Assembly (NCBI GenBank): GCA_030672445.1
Contig: DAOVGK010000068.1
Coordinates: 1 to 16,615, forward strand
Direction: 5' to 3'
Length of the DNA: 16,615 nt
Origin: Candidatus Aerophobota bacterium
GTDB taxonomy: Bacteria; Aerophobota; Aerophobia; Aerophobales; AE-B3A
The notes below the pieces were generated by a model that searched no databases, was not told the origin of the DNA, and saw nothing but the letters and a program-made list of their open reading frames with translations. Shown one piece after another: positions 1 to 7,445 of the stretch (positions are counted from its first letter, which is position 1; every line of letters starts with the position of its first letter). The translations under genes were made by a program, and so were the position numbers.

Positions 1-1400
1 TCAATTCCCAGCTCATCCAGTTTTTCTCTTATCTCATCAGCAAGTTTCCAGTCTTTCTTCTCTCGTAATTTCTCTCTTACATTAACTAGAATCTCTATTA
101 ACTGTTCCTCTTCTCTTCCCAACCTTTTCTTTTCTTCTTTCTGAAAGAGTCCCAGGATATCCCCCAGATTTTTAATTTTTTCTCTCGTTTTTAAGAGAAC
201 TTGCTGAGAGTTTCTATCCAAAGACTGGCCTTCTCTTAGTAATAAATTGGCCTTTTTAACTGCCTCAAAAATGAAGGATAGAGCACTGGGAGTATTAAAA
301 TCGTTATCCATGGTCTGGATAAACTCTGTCTCCATCTTCTTTAAGTGTGACGAAAGATCCTCTGCGACAGATTTCAGGTTGGGGTCAGTAATTTTTTGAG
401 ATTGCTCTTCCTTTATTTCTTTTAACCGTTTTAGAATGTTATAAACTCTCTCCAGGGAGGATTTAGCTTCCTTTAGACTATTTTCATGATAATCCAGAGG
501 ACTCCGGTAATGAGCAGAAAGGAGGAAAAGTCTTATGGCCTCTCCGTCGTAATCTTGAAGAGCCTGAGAGAGTGTGAAGACATTCCGGGTTGACTTTGCC
601 ATTTTTTGATCTTTCATCTTTACCAAGCCATTATGAATCCAATACTTAGCGAATCTCCTCCCCGAAGCTGCCTCAGATTGAGCAATTTCATTCTCATGAT
701 GGGGAAAGATTAAGTCTTCTCCTCCCCCATGAATATCTATGCTTTCCCCTAAGAGGTTCATAGCCATGGCAGAACACTCAATGTGCCAACCGGGCCTTCC
801 TTTCCCCCAAGGGCTATCCCAGAAAGGTTCTCCCTCTTTCGCTTTTTTCCAGAGAGCAAAGTCCAAAGGATCTTCCTTTCTTTCGTTCACCTGGACTCTT
901 GCCCCCACCGACAACTCTTTTAGATCTTGACCGGATAGTTTCCCGTAAGAGGGGAATCCCCTTACTCGAAAGAAAACATCTCCATCCTGAACATAGGCGA
1001 GGTTCTTAGCCTCCAGTTTCTTAATTAGATCTATTATTTCTTTTATATGTTGGGTTGCGCGAGGATAGCTATTTGCTCTTTTCACTCCTAGGAGCTCCGT
1101 CTGTTGAAAATATTCCTTAATAAGTCTTTGGCTCAGATCAAAAATGGAGGTTCCTAAACTTTTGGCCCGATTGATGACCTTATCATCTACATCAGTAAAA
1201 TTGGTTACGTAATTTACTTTATATCCCCGATGTTCCAGATAACGCCTAATTACATCAAATACTACCGCAGCTCTCGCATGTCCCAAATGTAACTCATCAT
1301 AGAGAGTAACCCCACAGACATACATCCTAATCTCTTTATCCTTAAAGGGTACGAGCTCCTCTTTCCTCCTGGTCAGGGTATTATATACTTTCAAAGGCAA
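1..1400 (-). CDS. cysS: Cysteine--tRNA ligase, C-terminus cut by window edge
   Basis: Class I aminoacyl-tRNA synthetase charging tRNA-Cys with cysteine in the cytoplasm. About 466 codons are visible. The HIGH-type motif reads HLGH (residues 38-41), preceded by CGVT, whose Cys29 is a zinc ligand. WHIECSAM and the GGGEDLIFPHHENE zinc/cysteine-site segment follow, and the KMSKS loop reads KMAKS near residue 267. The helical anticodon-binding region runs to the left edge, where the frame is still open at ...KLDELGI, so only roughly the last 10-20 residues are missing. The start is TTG at 1398-1400, chosen because AGGAGG (1407-1412) sits 6 nt upstream and because the protein then begins MPLKVYNTLT, normal for the family. 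It follows ispF, as in the ispD-ispF-cysS neighbourhood of Firmicutes. Identity is secure; only the C-terminus is unseen. Confidence 0.96.
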   Translation of the reverse strand, partial: MPLKVYNTLTRRKEELVPFKDKEIRMYVCGVTLYDELHLGHARAAVVFDVIRRYLEHRGYKVNYVTNFTDVDDKVINRAKSLGTSIFDLSQRLIKEYFQQTELLGVKRANSYPRATQHIKEIIDLIKKLEAKNLAYVQDGDVFFRVRGFPSYGKLSGQDLKELSVGARVQVNERKEDPLDFALWKKAKEGEPFWDSPWGKGRPGWHIECSAMAMNLLGESIDIHGGGEDLIFPHHENEIAQSEAASGRRFAKYWIHNGLVKMKDQKMAKSTRNVFTLSQALQDYDGEAIRLFLLSAHYRSPLDYHENSLKEAKSSLERVYNILKRLKEIKEEQSQKITDPNLKSVAEDLSSHLKKMETEFIQTMDNDFNTPSALSFIFEAVKKANLLLREGQSLDRNSQQVLLKTREKIKNLGDILGLFQKEEKKRLGREEEQLIEILVNVREKLREKKDWKLADEIREKLDELGI

Positions 1401-1406
1401 TTTATT

Positions 1407-1412
1407 CCTCCT
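1407..1412 (-). promoter_or_regulatory. Shine-Dalgarno site deciding the cysS TTG start
   Basis: AGGAGG on the minus strand, 6 nt before TTG at 1400. It is a full-strength ribosome binding site and the main argument for the non-ATG start over the internal ATG at codon 26, which would cut away the beginning of the Rossmann fold. Confidence 0.8.
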
Positions 1413-1418
1413 ACTAAT

Positions 1419-1443
1419 GAGGACACAATTGAATTGTGTCCTC
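1419..1443. repeat. Perfect 25-nt palindrome between ispF and cysS
   Basis: Two 12-nt arms (GAGGACACAATT and its exact complement) flank a single central G. The element fills most of the 48-nt gap, 5 nt from the ispF stop and just upstream of the cysS ribosome binding site. In RNA it would form a hairpin, but with almost no loop and no T-tract, so it is not a canonical terminator. The GGAC...ATT arms resemble the termini of the longer inverted repeat at 14050-14140. That both belong to REP-like families mobilised by IS200-type (Y1) transposases is inference. Confidence 0.75.
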
Positions 1444-1448
1444 CAACC

Positions 1449-1925
1449 CTAGGAAACTTGTTTTACGCTGGCTACTGTCCAGCAGCAGACTCCTCTTTTT
1501 TTACCCAAAAATCCTAGTCCCTCCGAGGTAGTAGCTTTAATCCCGATTTTTTCGGGCTCCATTTCCAAAACATGAGCGATATTTTTTTTCATGCGGGAAA
1601 TGTAAGAGGAAAGTTTAGGCTCTTCAGCTACTAGAGTAGAATCGAGATTATTTACCCGGAAGCCATCTTTTTTTAGAAGCTGGAGAATCTGCTTTAACAA
1701 AATTAGACTGGAGATCCCCTTGAACTTAGGGTCATTGTCAGGAAAAAAAGAGCCTATGTCCTTTTTCCCAACCGCACCTAAGAGGGCATCTCCAATGCTA
1801 TGCGCAAGAACATCAGCATCTGAGTGCCCAGATAGACCCATAGAATAAGGAATATTTACTCCTCCCAGGATGAACCTCTTTCCTTTTACCAGAGGATGTA
1901 CGTCATAACCTATACCTACCCGCAT
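1449..1925 (-). CDS. ispF: 2-C-methyl-D-erythritol 2,4-cyclodiphosphate synthase
   Basis: Fifth enzyme of the MEP isoprenoid pathway. It cyclises 4-diphosphocytidyl-methylerythritol 2-phosphate with loss of CMP and works as a cytoplasmic homotrimer. The protein is 158 aa, the normal family length. It begins MRVGIGYDVHPL, whose D8 and H10 are zinc ligands. SGHSDADVLAHSIGDALLGA carries the third zinc ligand and active-site residues, followed by DIGSFFPDND, and a C-terminal TTSEGLGFLG segment. The frame is open to 1976, but the extension (TRYEIRTTRYE) is translation of a TACGAGATAC repeat and not family sequence. The start is therefore one of two adjacent ATGs (1923-1925 or 1926-1928). Only a weak GAGAT resembles a ribosome binding site, because the repeat has replaced the leader. 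It lies downstream of ispD, the enzyme two steps earlier. Confidence 0.95.
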   Translation of the reverse strand: MRVGIGYDVHPLVKGKRFILGGVNIPYSMGLSGHSDADVLAHSIGDALLGAVGKKDIGSFFPDNDPKFKGISSLILLKQILQLLKKDGFRVNNLDSTLVAEEPKLSSYISRMKKNIAHVLEMEPEKIGIKATTSEGLGFLGKKRGVCCWTVASVKQVS

Positions 1926-2085
1926 CATCTCGTATCTCGTTGTTCGTATCTCGTATCTCGTAAAACAATTAACCAAGTTTTTTGATTAACTTTGTTAGCA
2001 ATAGAATCTATTAAATCCCTGAAATTTCTAGTCTTCTCAGTCATTTTTTTTACGAAATACTAGATACGAGATACTAGATACTGTC
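1925..2085. repeat. Inverted TACGAGATAC-type repeat element between ispD and ispF
   Basis: The left arm (about 1926-1963) is a degenerate array of ATCTCGT units. The right arm (about 2053-2085) carries the complementary ACGAGATAC/TACTAGATAC units. The arms are therefore inverted, around an AT-rich core of roughly 90 nt. The right arm supplies the TAG stop of ispD (2074-2076) and the left arm abuts or forms the ispF ATG region, so the element occupies the entire gap and touches both genes. A 39-codon minus-strand ORF inside (1925-2044) has no ribosome binding site. Confidence 0.7.
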
Positions 2086-2763
2086 TTTTAATAGTATCTC
2101 AGCCAATTTTAAATCTAGAGAAGTGGTAATTTTAATGTTTGTCTCTTCGCCTGGGATTACTTTAACTTTTTCTCCTAATCTCTCTACCAGACCAGCATCA
2201 TCACTGGCCCACCGTCCTTCCTTTTTGGCTTCCTCATAGGCCTTCAAGATCAAGTCTCTTCTGAATCCCTGGGGGGTCTGAATAGAGTAAAGCCTTTTTC
2301 TATTCAAGGTTTTGTTTATCACATTGCCTTCCTCTGTCTCTTTTACCGTTTCTCTCAGAGGAATTCCTGGAACCGTCGCCTTATATTCTTTTACCTGATC
2401 AATTACTCTTTCTATAAGATGACAGCTTATTAGTGGACGAACTCCATCATGAATAAGGACAATATTCGTGGTGGTATCCACCTCCTGCAACCCTTCAAAA
2501 ACCGAATCACCTCTCTCTTTGCCTCCTTCTACTATTGCCTTGACCTTTTTGTATCCGGATGAAGAAATCACTGTCTCCTTTACATATTTGCTCATCCCCG
2601 GGGGAACAACCAGGATAATGTTATCAATTAATTTACATTCTTCGAATCTTTCTATAGTCCAGGAAAGAAGAAACTTTCCCCCCAGAAGACAGAACTGTTT
2701 AGGGCGAAGATCACCAAATCTTGCCCCTTTTCCCGCCGCCACAATGACCACTTCAACTCTCAA
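2074..2763 (-). CDS. ispD: 2-C-methyl-D-erythritol 4-phosphate cytidylyltransferase
   Basis: Third MEP-pathway enzyme; it joins CTP and methylerythritol 4-phosphate to give CDP-ME. At 229 aa it has the usual length. The nucleotide-binding signature VAAGKGARFG is at residues 8-17, then PKQF (21-24), HDGVRP (105-110), TPQGF (163-167), DDAG (188-191) and GEETNIKITT (205-214), all expected for IspD. The start is TTG at 2761-2763, which overlaps the TGA of the upstream PIN/TRAM gene in a 4-nt TTGA, suggesting translational coupling; AAAGGTG lies just upstream. The last codons read KDSI followed by TAG, and this stop lies in the TACGAGATAC-type repeat, so the final residues may be repeat-derived. 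ispD following a PIN/TRAM gene matches the Bacillus yacL-ispD order. Confidence 0.95.
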   Translation of the reverse strand: MRVEVVIVAAGKGARFGDLRPKQFCLLGGKFLLSWTIERFEECKLIDNIILVVPPGMSKYVKETVISSSGYKKVKAIVEGGKERGDSVFEGLQEVDTTTNIVLIHDGVRPLISCHLIERVIDQVKEYKATVPGIPLRETVKETEEGNVINKTLNRKRLYSIQTPQGFRRDLILKAYEEAKKEGRWASDDAGLVERLGEKVKVIPGEETNIKITTSLDLKLAEILLKDSI

Positions 2764-3797
2764 TTCACCTTTCCCTTAACTCTTCTCTTTCTCTCCTTGC
2801 TGGTCTCATCCTTTATTTCAGTAAATATCATTTTGCCTGTGGTGGTCTGAAGAACAGAGGTAACCAAGACCTCCATCTCCTTACCAATGTGCTTTTTTCC
2901 TCCCTCAATCACTACCATTGTTCCGTCCTCTAGATAGGCAACTCCCTGATTGGGATTTTCTCCCGCTTTAAGGATGCTGATCCTCAGGCTCTCTCCTGGT
3001 AAAAGAACAGGTTTCAAGGCAGTAGCTACTTCATTTATGTTCAAAACTTTTACATCTTGAATTTTAGCTATTTTTTTTAGATTATAATCATTGGTAATTA
3101 TATCTGCTCCCATTGTTTTAGCCAGTTGAAGTAGTTTACTATCCACTTCGGGTATATCAGGGAAATCTTTGTCTATAATTTGCATGGGGATATTCTCCTG
3201 GCTCTGGAGTCTATTTACCATATCGAGGCCTCTTCTACCCCGAGTTCGTTTGGTAGAGGCCGAGGAATCGGCGACCTGTTGAAGTTCACTGAGGATAAAG
3301 TTAGGAATGACCAGGGTCCCTTCGATGAAACCTGCCTCGCAGAGATCAGCTATTCTCCCGTCGATTATCACAGAAGTGTCCAGGATCTTATATTTTGCCT
3401 GCCGAATTTGGCCTCTCTTCCCGCTGAGGCGAGATAAAAAATCGGTTATCTCCTCTTCTCTTTTCACAGCCACAGTTAATCCAACGCTAGCAAATATCAC
3501 GTTAATTAAAAGAAGGATAAAAGGGGCAAGTTGTTTTAGAGGATCAATTAAAAGAATAGGATAGGCCAAAAGATTGGCCAGGAGAACCCCTATCCCCAAA
3601 CCAAGTCCTCCTACCATAAGCCCTCTTATGGAAACCCTAATTAAGCCTCGTTCAGCAATAACCACGAGTGTTGCTATCCATCCCCCTACCAGAGTGGGCA
3701 TCCATGGATCAAAACTCAGGTTATATGCTACTCCATAGCAGATAACCCCCACTAATATAACAAACAAAATACGTAATCTAAGCTGCTCCATCTTCAT
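2760..3797 (-). CDS. Membrane-anchored PIN/TRAM domain protein (YacL-like)
   Basis: 345 aa. The N-terminal part (about residues 8-110) holds roughly four hydrophobic membrane segments. Next comes a PIN-fold nuclease domain (about 135-255) starting KILDTSVIIDGRI, with candidate metal-binding acids D140, E171, D219 and D237 (TNDYNL). A C-terminal TRAM-like beta domain (about 265-328, PGESLRISILKAGENPNQGV) is a predicted nucleic-acid binder, and the protein ends in a basic tail (ERKRRVKGK). This is the YacL/PRC-barrel-like PIN-TRAM family that sits beside disA and ispD in Firmicutes. Family members are presumed RNases, but the substrate is unknown. The start is ATG at 3797 with AAGGAG (3807-3812) 9 nt upstream. 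A hairpin at 3816-3835 sits immediately before that site. Identity as a family member is firm; the cellular role is inferred. Confidence 0.9.
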   Translation of the reverse strand: MKMEQLRLRILFVILVGVICYGVAYNLSFDPWMPTLVGGWIATLVVIAERGLIRVSIRGLMVGGLGLGIGVLLANLLAYPILLIDPLKQLAPFILLLINVIFASVGLTVAVKREEEITDFLSRLSGKRGQIRQAKYKILDTSVIIDGRIADLCEAGFIEGTLVIPNFILSELQQVADSSASTKRTRGRRGLDMVNRLQSQENIPMQIIDKDFPDIPEVDSKLLQLAKTMGADIITNDYNLKKIAKIQDVKVLNINEVATALKPVLLPGESLRISILKAGENPNQGVAYLEDGTMVVIEGGKKHIGKEMEVLVTSVLQTTTGKMIFTEIKDETSKERKRRVKGKVN

Positions 3798-3815
3798 AAA
3801 TTTTATCTCCTTGGT

Positions 3816-3835
3816 AGTTACGAGGTTCCGTAACT
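3816..3835 (-). repeat. Small hairpin before the PIN/TRAM ribosome binding site
   Basis: AGTTACG and CGTAACT form a 7-bp stem with a 6-nt loop, ending 4 nt upstream of the AAGGAG site. A further TAGTTAC copy occurs about 11 nt further upstream in the transcript. It could be a remnant of another small repeat or a translational control hairpin; nothing distinguishes these. Confidence 0.4.
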
Positions 3836-3873
3836 ATCTTGTCTTTTTGTAACTATTCAGCCTTATCATATTT

Positions 3874-3991
3874 CACCGCGGAGCACGCCGAGAACGCTAA
3901 GAATCAGGAAAACTATTAATAATTTTTTTCTGTTATTTCATTAAGTTTTTCTTTTTGATTCATCTCTGCGTACTCTGCGATCTTTGCGGTG
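3874..3991. repeat. Inverted CCGCAGAG-type repeat between disA and the PIN/TRAM gene
   Basis: The left arm (3874-3906) starts CACCGCGGAGCACGCCGAG. The right arm (3957-3991), read on the other strand, starts CACCGCAAAGATCGCAGAG. The arms are imperfect inverted copies and each is internally periodic (about 9-12 nt units of the type NNCGCAGAG). They enclose about 50 nt of AT-rich sequence. The element lies 10 nt after the disA stop codon and fills most of the 204-nt gap. Repeats of this look recur in many environmental bacterial genomes; that statement is from general familiarity, not a search. Confidence 0.7.
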
Positions 3992-4001
3992 GACAGTTTT
4001 C

Positions 4002-5069
4002 TTAACGTTTGACTAATAAAGCTCTATCTTTTAGCCTTTCCAATTCTCGCTTTATGGAATTAGCCCTTCTTTCTCCCACTTCATTGATTTCCGTTAGCTC
4101 CAGGACAGTAGAGTTCATAATACTTGGCAGATCCCCCAGAGCCTTTACCACATTCTCTATTACCGCGGAAGGCAGGTGAGGAACCTTGGACAAAATCCGA
4201 TATCCCCGGGGAGAGACGGATAAATCGAGATTTTCAGAACTTGTCCTATAGCCTAATGCATTGGTGATGTTGGTTGAATCTAGCAGCTCTTCCATACTTA
4301 TCTCTTGCAGTTCCCGAAAAGCTTGTTCATAATCTTTTTTAGCATAATCTTTTATTATTTGCCTATTTTCATGCAAAGCGTTTCCTATTATTTCCTTTAA
4401 TTGCATCTCTATCAGTCGTGCCTCCTCCCCCAATTCTACCGCGTATCTTTCTATTTCCTCCTTTATTTTTTTTATTATCTGACCTCTCTGAATAGTCTTT
4501 GCAACATCTAGTAATCTTACCTCGTCCTGAAATTCCAGAAGCTCCAGTTGCATTAAAACCTCATGGAAAGTAGCTCGGTATCCTTCCAGAGTCTGCAGAG
4601 CTTGATTTGCCTTGCTTATAAGCTCTGGCAGAGTTTTTAAAACATATTTCATATCCCTCTGATAAAGGCTAATTGTTTGGCGAGACTGAGAAATAGCAAT
4701 TACTGGGCAACCTGTCTGCTTAGTCATTCGTTCAGCCGCCCGATGACGGGTTCCTCTCTCACCTGTGGGGATAAGATAATCAGGGACCAGTTGAGTATTA
4801 GCGTACAGTATCCTTTTTATATCTTCAGACAAAATTATTGCTCCGTCCATCTTAGCCAGCTCAGCTAGAGAAGTTGGGGTAAGGTAACAATCTACTTTAA
4901 AGCCTCCCTCAATAGCACTAAGCACCTTTTCTGTATCTCCAACCACGATCAATCCACCGGTGCCGGCCTGAAGGATTATCTTAAGCCCCTGTCCCAGAGA
5001 TGTTCCAGGAGATACCAGTTTAAGGAATTTAAGGAAGTTCTTTCCCTTGATTTTCTTATTTTTGGGCAT
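4002..5069 (-). CDS. disA: Diadenylate cyclase, DNA integrity scanning protein DisA
   Basis: Makes cyclic di-AMP from two ATP and, in characterised relatives, scans DNA as an octamer, slowing synthesis at branched or damaged DNA. The 355-aa length matches Bacillus DisA. The N-terminal DAC domain carries the DGA motif (D75-A77) and GTRHRAAE with RHR at 108-110, both at the canonical positions, so the cyclase should be active. A helical linker follows (about 150-290). The C-terminus has a RuvA-like helix-hairpin-helix region (about 300-350: LPSAVIENVVKALGDL, then TEINEVGERRANSI) for DNA binding. The ATG directly abuts the radA TAG, and AAGGAG 6 nt upstream lies inside the radA coding end. radA-disA pairing is conserved and links the protein to recombination intermediates. 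Confidence 0.96.
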   Translation of the reverse strand: MPKNKKIKGKNFLKFLKLVSPGTSLGQGLKIILQAGTGGLIVVGDTEKVLSAIEGGFKVDCYLTPTSLAELAKMDGAIILSEDIKRILYANTQLVPDYLIPTGERGTRHRAAERMTKQTGCPVIAISQSRQTISLYQRDMKYVLKTLPELISKANQALQTLEGYRATFHEVLMQLELLEFQDEVRLLDVAKTIQRGQIIKKIKEEIERYAVELGEEARLIEMQLKEIIGNALHENRQIIKDYAKKDYEQAFRELQEISMEELLDSTNITNALGYRTSSENLDLSVSPRGYRILSKVPHLPSAVIENVVKALGDLPSIMNSTVLELTEINEVGERRANSIKRELERLKDRALLVKR

Positions 5070-6440
5070 CTAAAGCTCCTTGGTTCCTCTTTCCAATGCT
5101 TCCTTGACGCTCCTTACTTTGATGGGCTTCATTTGAGAGGGGATCTTTATCTCCTTTGATCCAAAATAAGGAATAAGACATTGGCTGAATCCTAGTTTCT
5201 TTGCTTCTCTTAATCTTTTTTCCATGAATTCTACTGGACGAATTTCTCCGGCCAGGCCTACCTCCCCCACCGCTACCGCTCTCTTTAAAAAAGGCTTATC
5301 TTTGAAACTGGAAGCGATAGCTAAGACTATAGCCAGGTCACAAGCCGGTTCATCTACTCTCATTCCTCCGGCTACATTCAGGTAAACATCTTGATTATAA
5401 AAACGCATTCCCCCTCTTTTTTCTAGTACCGCTAGCAATAGACAAAGCCTGTTATAGTCCATTCCCTGAGTTACTCTTCTAGGAATGGCGAGAGTTGAAG
5501 AGGTTACCAGAGCTTGAATTTCTACCAGGAAACTTCGACTTCCTTCTATAGTTGGTACCACTGCTGTGCCTGAGCCATCTCTATCCAGAGAAGGGTCTCC
5601 TAAAAAGAGCTTGGAGGAATCAAGGATCTCTTTTATGCCATCTTCTTCCATTCCAAAAATCCCGATCTCCGAAGTAGGTCCAAATCTGTTTTTTACTGCC
5701 CGCAAGATTCGGTATCGATAATCTTTCCCCGATTCGAAATAAAGAACTGTATCTACAATATGCTCCAAGACTCTAGGTCCGGCAATGGCTCCCTCTTTGG
5801 TGACATGGCCTATCAAAAAGATAGTTATCTTTTTCTGCTTGGCCAACTTCATTAAATAGGCAGTGGATTCTCTTACTTGAGAAACAGAACCGGGAGCAGA
5901 ACTATAATCCTCTCTATAGACAGTCTGTATGGAATCTATAATGACTATCTTAGGCTCCAAATCATTAATCTGCTGAGTGATCTCTTCCAAATTAGTTTCT
6001 GAGGAAACATAAAGATAGGCCGAGTCTATTCCTAACCTTGTAGCCCTTAATTTGTTCTGCTCTATGGATTCCTCCCCCGAAATATAAAGAACCAGAGATT
6101 TTGGGGAGCTGAGTCTGTTCGCTATCTCAAGCAAGAGGGTAGATTTTCCTATGCCAGGTTCGCCTCCCACTAATATCAAGCTCCCGGGAACTACTCCTCC
6201 TCCCAGGATCCGATCAAATTCATCTATTCCACTCAAATAGCGCGCCAGGGTAGATCTTTCAATTTCCTTTATAGCCACAGGCTTGCTAGGAGTAAGAGAG
6301 AGACCACGGGTGAAAACTCCTTCTTTCAGCTTCTCCTCAGAGATACTGTCCCATTCACCACATTCAGGACATCGACCAAGCCACTTAAAAGAGAGATAAC
6401 CACAATTCTGGCAGACAAATCTAGTTTTCCTCTTCTCCAC
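5070..6440 (-). CDS. radA: DNA repair protein RadA (Sms)
   Basis: RecA-like ATPase that processes branched recombination intermediates and drives branch migration. The 456-aa product has an N-terminal zinc finger (C10, C13, C24, C27), Walker A GEPGIGKST (93-101), Walker B IVIID (165-169), the RadA-specific KNRFG motif (250-254), and a C-terminal Lon-protease-like domain (roughly 290-450) as in all RadA. The frame is open upstream to 6506, inside mreB. I chose GTG at 6438-6440 because it lies 2 nt after the mreB stop, has AGAGG about 10 nt upstream, and gives the family-typical VEKRKTRFVCQNCG beginning and normal length. It runs directly into disA with no gap. Confidence 0.95.
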   Translation of the reverse strand: MEKRKTRFVCQNCGYLSFKWLGRCPECGEWDSISEEKLKEGVFTRGLSLTPSKPVAIKEIERSTLARYLSGIDEFDRILGGGVVPGSLILVGGEPGIGKSTLLLEIANRLSSPKSLVLYISGEESIEQNKLRATRLGIDSAYLYVSSETNLEEITQQINDLEPKIVIIDSIQTVYREDYSSAPGSVSQVRESTAYLMKLAKQKKITIFLIGHVTKEGAIAGPRVLEHIVDTVLYFESGKDYRYRILRAVKNRFGPTSEIGIFGMEEDGIKEILDSSKLFLGDPSLDRDGSGTAVVPTIEGSRSFLVEIQALVTSSTLAIPRRVTQGMDYNRLCLLLAVLEKRGGMRFYNQDVYLNVAGGMRVDEPACDLAIVLAIASSFKDKPFLKRAVAVGEVGLAGEIRPVEFMEKRLREAKKLGFSQCLIPYFGSKEIKIPSQMKPIKVRSVKEALERGTKEL

Positions 6441-6442
6441 TA

Positions 6443-7444
6443 TTAATATACCTCTTTTAGTAGATCTATACTTTGCAGAGCTCTTCCTGTCCCAATGGCT
6501 ACACAAGAGAGGGGATCATCGGCTAGTTGAGCTTTGACACCAGTTGTTTTCTCTATCAGCTGAGGGAAATTTTTCAATAGACTTCCACCTCCGGTGAGGA
6601 TAATGCCTCTCTCAATTATATCTGCCGCTAACTCTGGAGGCGTCTTTTCCAGAACTGCCTTCACTCCTTCCACAATGGAAGATAAAGGCTCAGACAGAAT
6701 TTCGGAGATCTCCCCAGCACTGATCTTAACCCTTTTGGGTAGTCCGGTCACTAGATCCCTACCCCTTACTTCGAATTTTTCTTTCTTAGGGGGTGAAATG
6801 GCGTAGCCTATTTTAGTTTTTATATATTCGGTGGTAATTTCTCCCAGAGCCAGATTATGGTGTTTTCTCATGTACCTACCAATAGCTTGATCCTGTCTGT
6901 TGCCACCTGTACGAAGTGACTCGGCGGCAACGATATCTCCCAGGGAAAGTACAGCAATATCGGTAGTTCCTCCGCCCACATCAACTACCATATTTCCTTT
7001 CGGTTTAGTAATGTCTAAATTTGCTCCTATAGCTGCAGCTTTGGGCTCCTCGATAAGGAAAACTTTCTTAGATCCAGCTTGAATAGCGGCATTCACCACG
7101 GCTCTTCTTTCCACTGAGGTTCCCCCCGTGGGTATACAGATCATAAGGTAAGGAGGAAAGAAAATCCATCTACCATAAACCTTCCTGAGGTAAAACTTAA
7201 ACATACTTTCGACGATTTTATAATCAGCAATGACCCCATCTTCAATTGGTTTTATGGCTGAAATACTAGCGGGTGTCCTTCCTAACATGTCCCTAGCCTC
7301 GGCTCCGATAGCTAAAATTTTGCTAGATTCTTTATCCATGGCTACTACGGAAGGCTCATTAAAAACTACTCCTTTACCCTCCACGTAAATCAAATTATTA
7401 GTGGTTCCCAGATCTATTCCAATTTTTTTGCTCAGAGGAAACAT
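6443..7444 (-). CDS. mreB: Rod shape-determining protein, MreB/Mbl family
   Basis: Actin-like ATPase that polymerises beneath the inner membrane and positions the elongasome for lateral wall synthesis. The 333-aa length is normal. Seen in order: phosphate-1 loop IGIDLGTTNN (8-17), the EPSVVA segment, IPTGGTSVERRAV (connect and phosphate region), EEPKAAAIGANL, phosphate-2 VVDVGGGTTDIAV, and adenosine-loop ILTGGGSLL. MreB usually reads GGGTTEVAVISL; TTD here, together with SLRTGGNRQDQAI, departs slightly from E. coli MreB, so this could be the Mbl/MreBH-type paralogue. The ATG lies 1 nt after the murA stop, with only a weak GGTGG/GGAAG leader, suggesting coupling. No mreC or mreD is nearby; murA-mreB adjacency recalls the murAA-mbl region of Bacillus. 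Confidence 0.92.
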   Translation of the reverse strand: MFPLSKKIGIDLGTTNNLIYVEGKGVVFNEPSVVAMDKESSKILAIGAEARDMLGRTPASISAIKPIEDGVIADYKIVESMFKFYLRKVYGRWIFFPPYLMICIPTGGTSVERRAVVNAAIQAGSKKVFLIEEPKAAAIGANLDITKPKGNMVVDVGGGTTDIAVLSLGDIVAAESLRTGGNRQDQAIGRYMRKHHNLALGEITTEYIKTKIGYAISPPKKEKFEVRGRDLVTGLPKRVKISAGEISEILSEPLSSIVEGVKAVLEKTPPELAADIIERGIILTGGGSLLKNFPQLIEKTTGVKAQLADDPLSCVAIGTGRALQSIDLLKEVY

Positions 7445-7445
7445 C

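Noticed and set aside
739..930. Plus-strand ORF over cysS, and similar plus-strand ORFs over ispD, the PIN gene, disA, mreB, murA, mfd, prfA and HNH
   Set aside because: All lie antisense to strong conserved genes and show no family motifs or ribosome binding sites.
1925..2044. 39-codon minus-strand ORF in the ispD/ispF gap, beginning MTEKTRNFRDLIDSIANKVN
   Set aside because: No ribosome binding site, and its second half is translated TACGAGATAC repeat. The NFRDL start faintly recalls four-helix-bundle (23S intervening-sequence type) proteins, but the match is too short to call a gene.
6441..6506. 22-codon N-terminal extension of radA overlapping mreB
   Set aside because: Reads through the mreB coding end out of frame. 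The GTG at 6440 gives the family-standard length and zinc-finger position.
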